Under the pieces are notes generated by a model. The model did no database searches and was not told the origin of the DNA. It saw nothing but the letters and a program-made list of their open reading frames with translations. A stretch of DNA of 64,000 bases from the NCBI RefSeq assembly GCF_963678635.1, contig NC_087071.1, positions 13,469,088-13,533,087 of the forward strand, written 5' to 3'. How positions within the stretch are numbered: position 1 is the first letter of the stretch; the number at the start of each line of letters is the position of its first letter. Of this stretch, positions 11,641 to 24,330 are shown piece by piece. The stretch is from Symsagittifera roscoffensis. Lineage: Eukaryota > Xenacoelomorpha > Acoela > Convolutidae. Position numbers and translations under genes: made by a program.

Positions 11641-14600
11641 TCGCGCTGCTTGCATCTTTTCTCAAGTCGCGCCACTTAAGACTTTTCTTAAGTCACGCCT
11701 CTTCAGACTTTCTTAACTCGCGCCACTTAAGTTTTTCTTAAGTCGCGCCTCTTAAACTTTTTTTTTCTTAAGTCACGCCGCTTAAGTCATTTTTTAATTC
11801 GCGCTGCTTAAATTTTTTCTTAAGTCGCGCCGCTTATGTCTTTTCTTAAGTCGCGCCTTTAAATTTTTTCTTAAGTCATGCAGCTTAAGTCTTTTCTCAA
11901 GTCGCGCCGCTTAAGACTTTTCCTAAGTCGCGCCGCGAAATCTTTTATTAAGTCGCACCGCCTCAGTCTTTTTTTAAGTTACGCCGCTCAAGTTTTTTTT
12001 AGGTCGCGCCGCTTAAGTCTTTTCTTAAGTGATACCGCTTAAGACTTTTCTTAAGTCCCGCCGTTTGAGTCATTTTTTAATTTGCGCCGCTTATGTCTTT
12101 TCTCCAGTCGCGCCACTTAAGACTTTCTTAAGTCACGCCACTTCAGACTTTGCTAACTCGCGCCGCTTAAGTCTTTCCTTAAGTCGCGTCTCTTAAACCT
12201 TTTCTTAAGTCACTCCGCTTAAGTCTTTTCTCAAGTCGCGCCGCTTAAGTCTTTCCTTAAGTCCCGCCGTTTATATCATTTTTTAATTCGCGCTGCTTTT
12301 GTCTTTTCTCAAGTCGCGCCGCTTAAAACTTTTCTTAAGTCTTGCTGCTTCAGACTTTCTTAACTTGCGCCGCTTAAGTATTTTGTTAAGTCGCGCCGGT
12401 TAAGTCTTTTCTTAAGTCACGCCGCTTAAGACTTTTCTTAAGTCGCGCCTTTAAATGTTTTCTTAAGTCATGCAGCTTAAGTCTTTTCTCAAGTCGCGCC
12501 GCTTAAGACTTTTCCTAAGTCGCGCCGCGAAATCTTTTATTAAGTCGCACCGCCTCAGTCTTTTTTTAAGTTACGCCGCTCAATTTTTTTTTAGGTCGCG
12601 CCGCTTAAGTCTTTTCTTAAGTGATACTGCTTAAGACTTTTCTTAAGTCCCGCCGTTTGAGTCATTTTTTAATTCGCGCCGCTTATGTCTTTTCTCCAGT
12701 CGCGCCACTTAAGACTTTTCTTAAGTCACGCCACTTCAGACTTTGCTAACTCGCGCCGCTTAAGTCTTTCCTTAAGTCGCGTCTCTTAAACCTTTTCTTA
12801 AGTCACTCCGCTTAAGTCTTTTCTCAAGTCGCGCCGCTTAAGTCTTTCCTTAAGTCCCGCCGTTTATATCATTTTTTTAATTCGCGCTGCTTTTGTCTTT
12901 TCTCAAGTCGCGCCGCTTAAAACTTTTCTTAAGTCTTGCTGCTTCAGACTTTCTTAACTTGCGCCGCTTAAGTATTTTGTTAAGTCGCGCCGGTTAAGTC
13001 TTTTCTTAAGTCACGCCGCTTAAGACTTTTCTTAAGTCGGGCTGCTTAAATTTTTTCTTAAGTCGCGCTGCTTAAGTCTTTTCTTAAGTCCCGCCGTTTA
13101 GGTCATTTTTTTAATTCGCGCTGCTTAAGTCTTTTCTCAAGTCGCGCCACTTAAGAATTTTCTTAAGTCACGCCGCTTCAGACTTTCTTAACTCGCGGCG
13201 CTTAAGTCTTTTCTTAAGTCGCGCCTCTAAAACCTTTTCTTAAGTCACGCCGCTTAAGTCATGTTTTTTTTCGAGCTGCTTTAAATTCTTTCTTAAGTCG
13301 CGCTGCTTAAGTTTTTTCTTAAGTCCCGCCGTTTAGGTCATTTTTTAATTCGCGCTGCTTAAGTCTTTTCTCAAGCCGCGCCACTTAAGACTTTTCTTAA
13401 GTCACGCAGCTTCAGACTTTCTTAAAACGCGCCGCTTAAGTCTTTTCTTAAGTCGCGCCTCCTAAACATTTTCTTAAGTCACGCCGCTTAAGTCTATTCT
13501 TAAGTCGCTTCGCTTACGTCTTTTTTCTCAAGTCGCGCCACTTAAGACTTTTCTTAAGTCACGCCGCTTCAGACTTTCTTAACTCGCGCCGCTTAAGTTT
13601 TTCTTAAGTCGCGCCTCTTAAACTTTTTTTTTCTTAGGTCACGCCGCTGAAGTCATTTTGTAATTCGCGCTGCTTAAATTTTTTCTTAAGTCGCGCTGCT
13701 TAAGTCTTTTCTTAAGTCCTGCCGCTTAGGTCATTTTTTAATTCGCGCTGCTTGCATCTTTTCTCAAGTCGCGCCACTTAAGACTTTTCTTAAGTCATGC
13801 CTCTTCAGACTTTCTTAACTCGCGCCGCTTAAGTCTTTTCCTAAGTCGCGCCTCTTAAACCTTTTCTTAAGTCACGCCGCTTATGTCTTTTCTTAAGTCG
13901 CGCCGCTTACATCTTTCCTTAAGTCCCGCCGTTTAAGTCATTTTTTAATTCGTGCTGCTTAAGTTTTTTCTCAAGTCGCTCCGCTTAAGACTTTTCTTAA
14001 GTCTTGCCGCTTCAGACTCTCTTAACTCGCGCCGCTTAAGTCTTTTGTTAATTCGCGCCGCTTAAGTATTTTCTTAAATCACACTGCTTAAGTCATTTTT
14101 TAAGTCGGGCTGCTAAAATTTTTTCTTAAGTCGCGCTGCTTAAGTCTTTTCTTAAGTCCCGCCGTTTAAGTCATTTTTTTAATTCGCGCCGCTTTAGTCT
14201 TTTCTCCAGTCGCGCCACTTAAGGCTTTTCTTAAGTCTTGCCGCTTCAGACTCTCTTAACTTGCGCCGCTTAAGTCTTTTGTTAATTCGCGCCGCTTAAG
14301 TATTTTCTTAAATCACACTGCTTAAGTCATTTTTTAAGTCGGGCTGCTTAAATTTTTTCTTAAGTCGCGCTGCTTAAGTCTTTTGTTAATTCGCGCCTCT
14401 TAAGTATTTTCTTAAATCACACTGCTTAAGTCATTTTTCAAGTCGCGCTGCTTAAGTCTTTTCTTAAGTCCCGCCGTTTAGGTCATTTTTTTAATTCGCG
14501 CTGCTTAAGTCTTTTCTTAAGTCACGCCGCTTCAGACTTTCTTAACTCGCGGCGCTTAAGTTTTTTCTTAAGTCGCGCCTCTAAAACCTTTTCTTAAGTC

Positions 14601-15469
14601 ACGCCGCTTAAATCATGTTTTATTTCGCGCTGCTTTAAATTTTTTCTTTAGTCGCGCTGCTTAAGTCTTTTCTTAAGTCCCGCCGTTTAGGTCATTTTTT
14701 TAATTCGCGCTGCTTAAGTCTTTTCTCAAGTCGCGCCACTTAAGAATTTTCTTAAGTCACGCCGCTTCAGACTTTCTTAACTCGCGGCGCTTAAGTCTTT
14801 TCTTAAGTCGCGCCTCTAAAACCTTTTCTTAAGTCACGCCGCTTAAGTCATGTTTTATTTCGCGCTGCTTTAAATTTTTTCTTAAGTCGCGCTGCTTAAG
14901 TATTTTCTTAAGTCCCGCCGTTTAGGTCATTTTTTAATTCGCGCTGCTTAAGTCTTTTCTCAAGCCGCGCCACTTAAGACTTTTCTTAAGTCACGCAGCT
15001 TCAGACTTTCTTAACTCGCGCCGCTTAAGTCTTTTCTTAAGTCGCGCCTCCTAAACATTTTCTTAAGTCACGCCGCTTAAGTCTATTCCTAAGTCGCTTC
15101 GCTTACGTCTTTTTTCTCAAGTCGCGCCACTTAAGACTTTTCTTAACTCGCGACGCTTAAGTTTTTCTTAAGTCACGCCTCTTAAACTTTTTTTTCTTAA
15201 GTCCTGCCGCTTAGGTCATTTTTTAATTCGCGCTGCTTGCATCTTTTCTCAAGTCGCGCCACTTAAGACCTTTCTTAAGTCACGTCTCTTCAGACTTTCT
15301 TAACTCGCGCCGCTTAAGTCTTTTCTTAAGTCGCGCCTCTTAAACCTTTTCTTAAGTCACGCCGCTTATGTCTTTTCTTAAGTCGCGCCGCTTACATCTT
15401 TCCTTAAGTCCCCCCGTTTAAGTCTTTTTTTAATTCGCGCTGCTTAAGTTTTTTCTCAAGTCGCTCCGC

Positions 15470-16917
15470 TTAAGACTTTTCTTAAGTCTTGCCGCTTCAG
15501 ACTCTCTTAACTCGCGCCGCTTAAGTCTTTTGTTAATTCGCGCCGCTTAAGTATTTTCTTAAATCACACTGCTTAAGTCATTTTTTAAGTCGGGCTGCTT
15601 AAATTTTTTCTTAAGTCGCGCTGCTTAAGTCTTTTCTTAAGTCCCGCCGTTTAAGTCATTTTTTAATTCGCGCCGCTTTAGTCTTGTCTCCAGTCGCGCC
15701 ACATAAGGCTTTTCTTAAGTCTTGCCGCTTCAGACTCTCTTAACTCGCGCCGCTTAAGTCTTTTGTTAATTCGCGCCGCTTAAGTATTTTCTTAAATCAC
15801 ACTGCTTAAGTCATTTTTTAAGTCGGGCTGCTTAAATTTTTTCTTAAGTCGCGCTGCTTAAGTCTTTTCTTAAGTCCCGCCGCTTAAGTCATTTTTTAAT
15901 TCGCGCCTCTTTAATCTTTTCTCCAGTCGCGCCACTTAAGGCTTTTCTTAAGTCACGCCGCTTCAGACTTTCCTAACTCGCACAGCTTAAATCTTTTCTT
16001 AAGTCGCGCCTCTTAAACCTTTTCTTAAGTCACGCCGCTTAAGTCTTTCCTAAAGTCCCGCCATTTAAGTCTTTTTTTAATTCGCGCTGCTTAAGTCTTT
16101 TCTCAAGTCGCGCCGCTTAAGATTTTTCTTAAGTCGCCCCCTTAAGTCTTTGTTTGAGTCGCGCCGATTAAACCTTTTTCTAATTCGTGCCGCTTAAGAC
16201 TTTTCTTAAGTCTTGCCGCTTCAGACTCTCTTAACTCGCGCCGCTTAAGTCTTTTGTTAATTCGCGCCGCTTAAGTATTTTCTTAAATCACACTGCTTAA
16301 GTCATTTTTTAAGTCGGGCTGCTTAAATTTTTTCTTAAGTCGCGCTGCTTAAGTCTTTTCTTAAGTCCCGCCGTTTAAGTCATTTTTTAATTCGCGCCGC
16401 TTTAGTCTTGTCTCCAGTCGCGCCACATAAGGCTTTTCTTAAGTCTTGCCGCTTCAGACTCTCTTAACTCGCGCCGCTTAAGTCTTTTGTTAATTCGCGC
16501 CGCTTAAGTATTTTCTTAAATCACACTGCTTAAGTCATTTTTTAAGTCGGGCTGCTTAAATTTTTTCTTAAGTCGCGCTGCTTAAGTCTTTTCTTAAGTC
16601 CCGCCGCTTAAGTCATTTTTTAATTCGCGCCTCTTTAATCTTTTCTCCAGTCGCGCCACTTAAGGCTTTTCTTAAGTCACGCCGCTTCAGACTTTCCTAA
16701 CTCGCACAGCTTAAATCTTTTCTTAAGTCGCGCCTCTTAAACCTTTTCTTAAGTCACGCCGCTTAAGTCTTTCCTAAAGTCCCGCCATTTAAGTCATTTT
16801 TTAATTCGCGCTGCTTAAGTCTTTTCTCAAGTCGCGCCGCTTAAGATTTTTCTTAAGTCGCCCCCTTAAGTCTTTGTTTGAGTCGCGCCGATTAAACCTT
16901 TTTCTAATTCGTGCCGC
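15470..16917. repeat. 724-bp tandem higher-order duplication
   Basis: Positions 15,470-16,193 and 16,194-16,917 carry the same order of variant monomers. The distinctive GTCTTGTCTCCAGTCGCGCC monomer is at 15,681 and 16,405, 724 bp apart. Both copies end with the same degenerate CGCCCCCTTAAGTCTTTG stretch, just before the array changes to the 24-bp GTCAG class. The two copies look almost identical by eye, so the duplication is probably recent. Confidence 0.8.
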
Positions 16918-16919
16918 TT

Positions 16920-19900
16920 AAGTCTTTTCTTAAGTCGCGCCGTCAGCCTTTTCTTAAGTGGCGCCGTCAGTCTTTTCCTAACTCGCCATCAGCATTTTCT
17001 TAAGTCGCTCCGTCATTCTTTTCTTAAGTCACGCCGCTTAAGTCTTTTTTTAAGTCGCGCCGTCAGTCTTTTCTTAAGTCGCGCCGTCAGTCCTTTCTTA
17101 AGTCGCGCCTTCAGTTTTTTCTAAAGTCGCGCCATCAGTCTTTTTTTAAGTCGCGCCGTCATTCTTTTCTTAAGTCGCGCCGCTTAAATCTTTTCTTAAG
17201 TCGCGCCGCTTAAATCTTTTCTTAAGTCGCACCGCTTAAGTCCTTTCTTAAGTCGCGCCGTCAGTCTTATCTTAATTCGTGTCGTCAGTATTTTCTTAAG
17301 TCGCGCCATCAGTCTTTTCTTAGGTCGCGCCGTCATTCTTTTCTTAAGTCGCGCCGCTTAAGTATTTTCTTAATTCGCACGGCTCAAGGCTTTCCTTAAG
17401 TCGCACCGCTTAAATCTTTTTTTAAGTCGCGCCGCTTAATTTTTTTCTAAAGTTGCGCCGCTTAAGTCTTTTCTTAAGTCGCACCGCTTATGTATTTTCT
17501 TAAGTCGCGCCGCTTAAGTCTTATCTTAATTCGCGCCGTCAGTATTTTCTTAAGTCGCGCCGTCAGTCTTTTCCTAAGACGCGCAGTCAGTCTTTTCTTA
17601 AGTCGCGCTGTCAGTTTTTTCTTAAGTCGCACCATCAGCCTTTTCTTAACTCGCCATCAGCCTTTTCTTAAGTCGCGCCGTCATTCTTTTCTTAAGTCGC
17701 GCCGTCAGTCTTTTCTTAACTCGCCATCAGCCTTTTCTTAAGTCGCGCCGTCATTCTTTTCTTTAGTCGCGCCGTCAGTTTTTTCTTGAGTAGCGCCATC
17801 AGTCTTTTCTTAAGTCAGGTCGCTTAATTATTTTCTTAAGTCGCCCCTCTTAAGTCTTTTTTTGAGTCGCGCCGATTAAACCTTTTTCTAATTCGTGCCG
17901 CTTTAAACTTTTCTTAAGTCGCGCCGTCAGTCTTTTCTTAGGTCGCGCCGTCAGTCTTTTCTTAACTCGCCATCAGCGTTTTCTTAAGTCGCGCCGTCAT
18001 TCTTTTCTTAAGTCGCGCCCCTTAAGTATTTTCTTATGTCGCACCGCTTAAATATTTTCTTAAGTCGCACCGCTTAAATCTTTTCTTAAGTCGCGCCGCT
18101 TAACTCTTTTCTGAAGTCGCACCGCTTAAGTTCTTTCTTAAGTCGCGCCGCCTAAGTCTTATCTTAACTCGTGCCGTCAGTCTTTTCTTAGGTCGCGCCG
18201 TCAGTCTTTTCTTAACTCGCCATCAGCCTTTTCTTAAGTCGCGCCGTCATTCTTTTCTTAAGTCGCGCCGCTTAAGTATTTTCTTAAGTCACACCGCTTA
18301 AGTCTTTTCTTAAGTCGCACCGCTTAAATCTTTTCTTAAGTCGCGCCGCTTAAATCTTTTCTTAAGTCGCACCGCTTAAGTACTTTCTTAAGTCGCGCCG
18401 TCAGTCTTATCTTAATTCGTGTCGTCAGTATTTTCTTAAGTCGCGCCATCAGTCTTTTCTTAGGTCGCGCCGTCATTTTTTTCTTAAGTCGCGCCGCTTA
18501 AGTATTTTCTTAAGTCGCACCGCTCAAGGCTTTCCTTAAGTCGCACCGCTTAAATCTTTTTTTAAGTCGCGCCGCTTAAATCTTTTCTTAAGTCGCGCCG
18601 CTTAACTCTTTTCTGAAGTCGCACCGCTTAAGTTCTTTCTTAAGTCGCGCCGCCTAAGTCTTATCTTAACTCGTGCCGTCAGTCTTTTCTTAGGTCGCGC
18701 CGTCAGTCTTTTCTTAACTCGCCATCAGCCTTTTCTTATGTCGCGCCGTCATTCTTTTCTTAAGTCGTGCCGCTTAAGTATTTTCTTAAGTCGCACCGCT
18801 TAAGTCTTTTCTTAAGTCGCACCGCTTAAATCTTTTCTTAAGTCGCGCCGCTTAAATCTTTTCTTAAGTCGCACCGCTTAAGTCCTTTCTTAAGTCGCGC
18901 CGTCAGTCTTATCTTAATTCGTGTCGTCAGTATTTTCTTAAGTCGCGCCATCAGTCTTTTCTTAGGTCGCGCCGTCAGTCTTTTCTTAACTCCTCATCAG
19001 CCTTTTCTTAAGTCGCGCCGTCATCCTTTTCTTAAGTCGCGCCGCTTAAGTATTTTCTTAAGTCACACCGCTTAAGTCTTTTCTTAAGTCGCACCGCTTA
19101 AATCTTTTCTTAAAACGCGCCGCTTAAATCTTTTCTTAAGTCGCACCGCTTAAGTACTTTCTTAAGTCGCGCCGTCAGTCTTATCTTAATTCGTGTCGTC
19201 AGTATTTTCTTAAGTCGCGCCATCAGTCTTTTCTTAGGTCGCGCCGTCATTTTTTTCTTAAGTCGCGCCGCTTAAGTATTTTCTTAAGTCGCACCGATCA
19301 AGGCTTTCCTTAAGTCGCACCGCTTAAATCTTTTTTTTAAGTCGCGCCGCTTAAATCTTTTCTTAAGTCGCGCCGCTTAACTCTTTTCTGAAGTCGCACC
19401 GCTTAAGTTCTTTCTTAAGTCGCGCCGCCTAAGTCTTATCTTAACTCGTGCCGTCAGTCTTTTCTTAGGTCGCGCCGTCAGTCTTTTCTTAACTCGCCAT
19501 CAGCCTTTTCTTATGTCGCGCCGTCATTCTTTTCTTAAGTCGTGCCGCTTAAGTATTTTCTTAAGTCGCACCGCTTAAGTCTTTTCTTAAGTCGCACCGC
19601 TTAAATCTTTTCTTAAGTCGCGCCGCTTAAATCTTTTCTTAAGTCGCACCGCTTAAGTCCTTTCTTAAGTCGCGCCGTCAGTCTTATCTTAATTCGTGTC
19701 GTCAGTATTTTCTTAAGTCGCGCCATCAGTCTTTTCTTAGGTCGCGCCGTCATTCTTTTCTTAAGTCGCGCCCCTTAAGTATTTTCTTAAGTCGCACCGC
19801 TTAAATCTTTTCTTAAGTCGCACCGCTTAAATCTTTTCTTAAGTCGCGCTGCTTAACTCTTTTCTGAAGTCGCACCGCTTAAGTTCTTTCTTAAGTCGCG

Positions 19901-22800
19901 CCGCCTAAGCCTTATCTTAACTCGTGCCGTCAGTCTTTTCTTAGGTCGCGCCGTCAGTCTTTTCCTAACTCGCCATCAGCCTTTTCTTAAGTCGCGCCGA
20001 CATTCTTTTCTTAAGTCGCGCCGCTTAAGTATATTCTTAAGTCGCACCGCTTAAGTCTTTTCTTAAGTCGCACCACTTAAATCTTTTCTTAACTCGCGCC
20101 GCTTAAATCTTTTCTTAAGTCGCACCGCTTAAGTCGTTTCTTAAGTCGCGCCGTCAGTCTTATCTTAATTCGTGTCGTCAGTATTTTCTTAAGTCGCGCC
20201 ATCAGTCTTTTCTTAGGTCGCGCCGTCATTTTTTTCTTAAGTCGCGCCGCTTAAGTATTTTCTTAAGTCGCACCGCTCAAGGCTTTCCTTAAGTCGCACC
20301 GCTTAAATCTTTTTTAAGTCGCGCCGCTTAAGTATTTTCTTAAGTCGCCCCTCTTAAGTCTTTGTTTGAGTCGCGCCGATTAAACCTTTTTCTACTTCGT
20401 GCCGCTTAAAACTTTTCTTAAGTCGCGCCGTCAGTCTTTTCTTAGGTCGCGCCGTCAGTCTTTTCTTAACTCGCCATCAGCCTTTTCTTAAGTCGCGCCG
20501 TCATTCTTTTCTTAAGTCGCGCCCCTTAAGTATTTTCTTAAGTCGCACCGCTTAAATCCTTTCTTAAGTCGCACCGCTTAAATCTTTTCTTAAGTCGCGA
20601 CGCTTAACTCTTTTCTGAAGTCGCACCGCTTAAGTTCTTTCTTAAGTCGCGCCGCATAAGTCTTATCTTAACTCGTGCCGTCATTCTTTTCTTAAGTCGC
20701 CGCTTAATTTCTTTTTTAAGTAGCGCCGCTTAAGTTTTTCTTCATTCGGGCCGTTTAAATCTCTTCTTCAGTCGCGTCGCTTAAGTTTTTTCTTAAGACG
20801 CGACACTTAAGTCGTTTCTTAAGTCGCGCCGCATAAGTCTTATCTTAACTCGTGCCGTCATTCTTTTCTTAAGTCGCCGCTTAATTTCTTTTTTAAGTAG
20901 CGCCGCTTAAGTTTTTCTTCATTCGGGCCGTTTAAATCTCTTCTTCAGTCGAGTCGCTTAAGTATTTCTTAAGTCGCGCCGATTAAGTCTTTTTTAAGTC
21001 GCCTGCCTTAAGTCTTTGTTTGAGTCGCGACATTTAAGTCTTTTCTTAAGTCGCGCCCTTTAAACCTTTTCCCAATTCGCGCCGCCTAAGTCTGTTCTTA
21101 AGTCACGCAGCTTAAGTCTTATCTTAATTCGCATTGTCAGTCTTTTCCTAAGTCGAGCCGTCAGTCTTTTCTTAAGTCTTGTCGTCAGTCTTTTCTTAAG
21201 GCGCGCCAACAGTCTTTTCTTAAGTCGCGCCGTCATTCTTTTCTTAAGTCACGCCGCTTAAGTTTTTTTTAAGTCGCGCCGTCAGTCTTTTCTCCGCTTA
21301 GGACCTGAAGTCGCGTCACTTAAGTATTTTGCATAAGTCGCGCCAATTAATTTTTTTCTTAAGCCGCGCCACTTAAGTCGTTTTTGAAGTCAGGTCGCTT
21401 AAGTATTATCTTAAGTCGCGACGCATATTTCTTTTTTTTTAAGTCGCGCCGCTTAAGTCTTTTCTTAAGTCGCCCCCCTTAAGTCTTTGTTGGAGTCGCG
21501 ACTTTTCTTTAATTAAGTCGCGCCGATCACACCTTTTTCCATTTTTCGCTGCTTAAGTCTTTTCTTAAGTCGCGCAGTCATTCTTTTCTTATGCGCGCCG
21601 CTTAAGTCTTTTATTAAATAGCGCCACCAAAATCTTTTCTTAAGTCGCGCCGATTCAGTTTTTTTAAGCCGCCCGCCTTAAGTCTTTGTTTGAGTCGAGA
21701 CGCTTAAGTCTTTTCCTAAGTCGCGCCGATTATACCTTTTCCCAATTCGCGCAGCTTATTTCTTTTCTTGAGTCGCGCCGTTTAAGTCTAATCTTAATTC
21801 GAACAGTCAGTCTTCTCCTAAGTCGCGCCGTCAGTCTTTTCTTAGGTCGCGCCGTCAGTCTTTTCTTAAGTCGCGCGCTCAGTATTTTTTAAGTCGCGCC
21901 GTCATTCTTTTCTTAAGTCGCGCCGCTTAAGTATTTTTTTAAGTCCCGCCGTCAGTCTTTTCTTAAGTCGCGCCGTCAGACTTTTCTTAAGTCGCGCCAT
22001 CAGTTTTTCCTTAAGTCGCGCCATCAGTCTTTTTTTAAGTCGCGCCGTCATTCTTTTCTTAAGTCGCGCCGCTTAAGTCTAATCTTAATTCGAACCGTCA
22101 GTCTTTTCTTAAGTTGAGCCGTCAATCTTTTCTCAAGTCGCGCCGTCAGTCTTTTCTTAAGTCGCGCAATCAGTCTTTTCTTAAGTCGCACCGTTACCTT
22201 TTTCTCAAGTCGCAACGCTTAAATTTTTTTTAAGTCGCGCCGTCAGTCTTTTCCTGAGTCGCGCCGTCATTCTTTTCTTAAGTCGCGCCGCTTAAGTCTT
22301 TTTCTTTCAGGTTACGCCGTCATTATTTTCCTAAGTCGCGCCGCTTAAGTCTTATTTTAATTCAAACCGTCAATCTTTTCCTAAGTCGTGCCGTCAGTCT
22401 TTTCTTAGGTCGCGCCGTCAGTCTTTTCTTAAGTCGCGCGCTCAGTATTTTTTTTAGTCGCGCCGTCATTCTTTTCTTAAGTCGCGCCGCTTAAGTTTTT
22501 TTTTAAGTCGCGCCGTCAGTCTTTTCTTAAGTCGCGCCGTCAGTCTTTTCTTAAGTCGCGCCATCAGTATTTCCTTAAGTCGCGCCAACAGTCTTTTTTT
22601 GAAGTCGCGCTGTCATTCTTTTCTTAAGTCGCGCCGCTTAAGTCTTTTTTTTTTCAAGTTGCGCCGTCATTCTTTTCTTAAGTCGAGCCGTCATTCTTTT
22701 CTCAAGTCGCGCCGTCAGTCTTTTCTTAATCCCGCAATCAGTCTTTTCTTAAGTCGCATCGTTAATTGTTTCTCACGTCGCGCCGCTTAAGTCTTTTTTA
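16920..22800. repeat. Satellite block II: mixed 24-bp and 26-bp monomers
   Basis: From about 16,920 the GCCGTCAGTCTTTTCTTAAG monomer (24 bp) appears and alternates with 26-bp GCCGCTTAAG monomers. A marker GTCGTCAGTATTTTC occurs at 17,281, 18,421, 18,923, 19,195, 19,698 and 20,173. Spacings alternate (502, 272, 503, 475), giving a composite higher-order unit of about 775 bp between 18.4 and 19.7 kb. A small 177-bp duplication, anchored on GCCGCATAAG at 20,651 and 20,828, carries a degenerate TTCATTCGGGCCG monomer. The change of monomer class is abrupt, as expected for unequal exchange rather than gradual drift. Confidence 0.85.
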
Positions 22801-24330
22801 AGTCGCGCCGCTTAAATTTTTTCCTTGAGACGCGCCACTTAAGTCGTTTCTGAAGTCGGGTCGCTTAAGTATTTTCATAATTCACGCCGCTTTGGTCTTC
22901 TCTAAAGTTGTGCCACTCAAGTATTATCCTAAATCGCGTCGCTTATGTCTTTTCTGAAGTCGCCCCGCTCAAGTTTTTGTTTAAGTCCTCCGCTTAAGTA
23001 TTTTCTAAAGTCTTACCTCTTAAGACTTTTCTTAAGTCGCGCCGCTTAAATATTTTCGTAAATGGCGTCGCTTAAGTCAATTATTTTTAATGTCGCGCCG
23101 CTTAAATCCTTTCTTCAGTCGCCCCGCTTAAGTACTTTCTTAAGTCGCACCGCTTAAGTCTTTTCTTAAGTCGCACCGCTTAAGTCTTTTCTTAAGTCGC
23201 GCTGCTTAAGTCTTTTCTTAAGTCGCACCTCTTAAGACTTCTCTTAAGTTGCACCGCTTAAATCTTTTCTTAAATCGCGCCGCTTAAGTCAAATATTTTG
23301 AATGTCGCGCTGCTTAAATCCTTCCTCCAGTCGCGACCTCGGTGTTCTCTAAAGTCGCGCCGTCAGTTTTTTCCTAAGTCGCTCCGCTTAAGTATTTTCT
23401 TACGTCGCATCGATTAAGTCTTTTCTTAAGTCGCGCCACTTAAGTCTTTTCTGAAATCGCCCGCTTTAGTACTTTCTTAAGTCGCACCGCTTAAGTCTTT
23501 TCTTAAGTCGGGCCGCTTCAGTTTTTTTTAAGTCGCGCCGTCATTCTTTTCTTAAGTCGCGCCGCTTAAGTCTTTTTTTTCAGGTTGCGCCGTCATTCTT
23601 TTCTTAAGTCGAGCAGTCATTCTTTTCTCAAGTCGCGCCGTCAGTTTTTTCTCAATCCCGCAATCAGTCTTTTCTTAAGTCGCATCGTTAATTGTTTCTC
23701 ACGTCGCGCCGCTTAAGTCTTTTTTAAGTCGCGCCGCTTAAATTTTTTCCTTGAGACGCGCCACTTAAGTGGTTTCTGAAGTCGGGTCGCTTAAGTATTT
23801 TCATAAGTCACGCCGCTTTGGTCTTCTCTAAAATCGCGTCGCTTAAGTCGTTTCTGAAGTCGCGTCGCTTATGTCTTTTCTGAAGTCGCCCCGCTCAAGT
23901 TTTTGTTTAAGTCGTCCGCTTAAGTATTTTCTAAAGTCGCACTTCTTAAGACTTTTCTTAAGTCGCGCCGCTTAAATATTTTCGTAAATGGCATCGCTTA
24001 AGTCAATTATTTTTAATGTCGCGCCGCTTAAATCCTTTCTTCAGTCGCCCCGCTTAAGTACTTTCTTAAGTCGCACCGCTTAAGTCGTTTCTTAAGTCGC
24101 ACCGCTTAAGTCTTTTCTTAAGTCGCGCTGCTTAAGTCTTTTCTTAAGTCGCACCTCTTAAGACTTCTCTTAAGTTGCACCGCTTAAATCTTTTCTTAAA
24201 TCGCGCCGCTTAAGTCAAATATTTTTAATGCCGCGCCGCTTAAATCCTTCCTTCAGTCGCGACCTCGGTGTTCTCTTAAGTCGCGCCGTCAGTTTTTTCC
24301 TAAGTCGCTCCGCTTAAGTTTTTTCTTACG
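22730..24330. repeat. 926-bp higher-order duplication
   Basis: The rare monomer containing GTTAATTGTTTCTCACGTC is at 22,761 and 23,687, 926 bp apart. It is followed each time by the same degenerate series, including a TCAATTATTTTTAATGTCGC monomer and the CGACCTCGGTGTTCTC tag. This bridges block II and block III. Limits are approximate because both sides are also satellite. Confidence 0.7.

Larger units (their letters stand above)
1..16920. repeat. Satellite block I: mainly 26-bp monomers
   Basis: This block is dominated by 26-bp monomers of the GCGCCGCTTAAGTC type, together with subtypes GTCACGCC, CGCGCTGCTT, CCCGCCGTTTAAGTCATT and GCCGCTTCAGACTT. The GTCAG (24-bp) class is essentially absent until about 16.9 kb. 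Several monomers carry A/T-tract length changes, so local periods run from 24 to 28 bp. Higher-order repeats of about 1.6-1.8 kb (3.3-8.5 kb), 628 bp (10.1-11.4 kb) and 724 bp (15.5-16.9 kb) are visible. Confidence 0.9.

Noticed and set aside
17490-17741. 83-codon frame with repeated SLFLSRAV-like residues (and all similar frames at 21.7, 22.6, 32.8, 33.0, 33.5 and 33.7 kb)
   Set aside because: The residues repeat every 8 codons, exactly the 24-bp monomer, and the frame ends where 26-bp monomers begin. No unique protein sequence is present.
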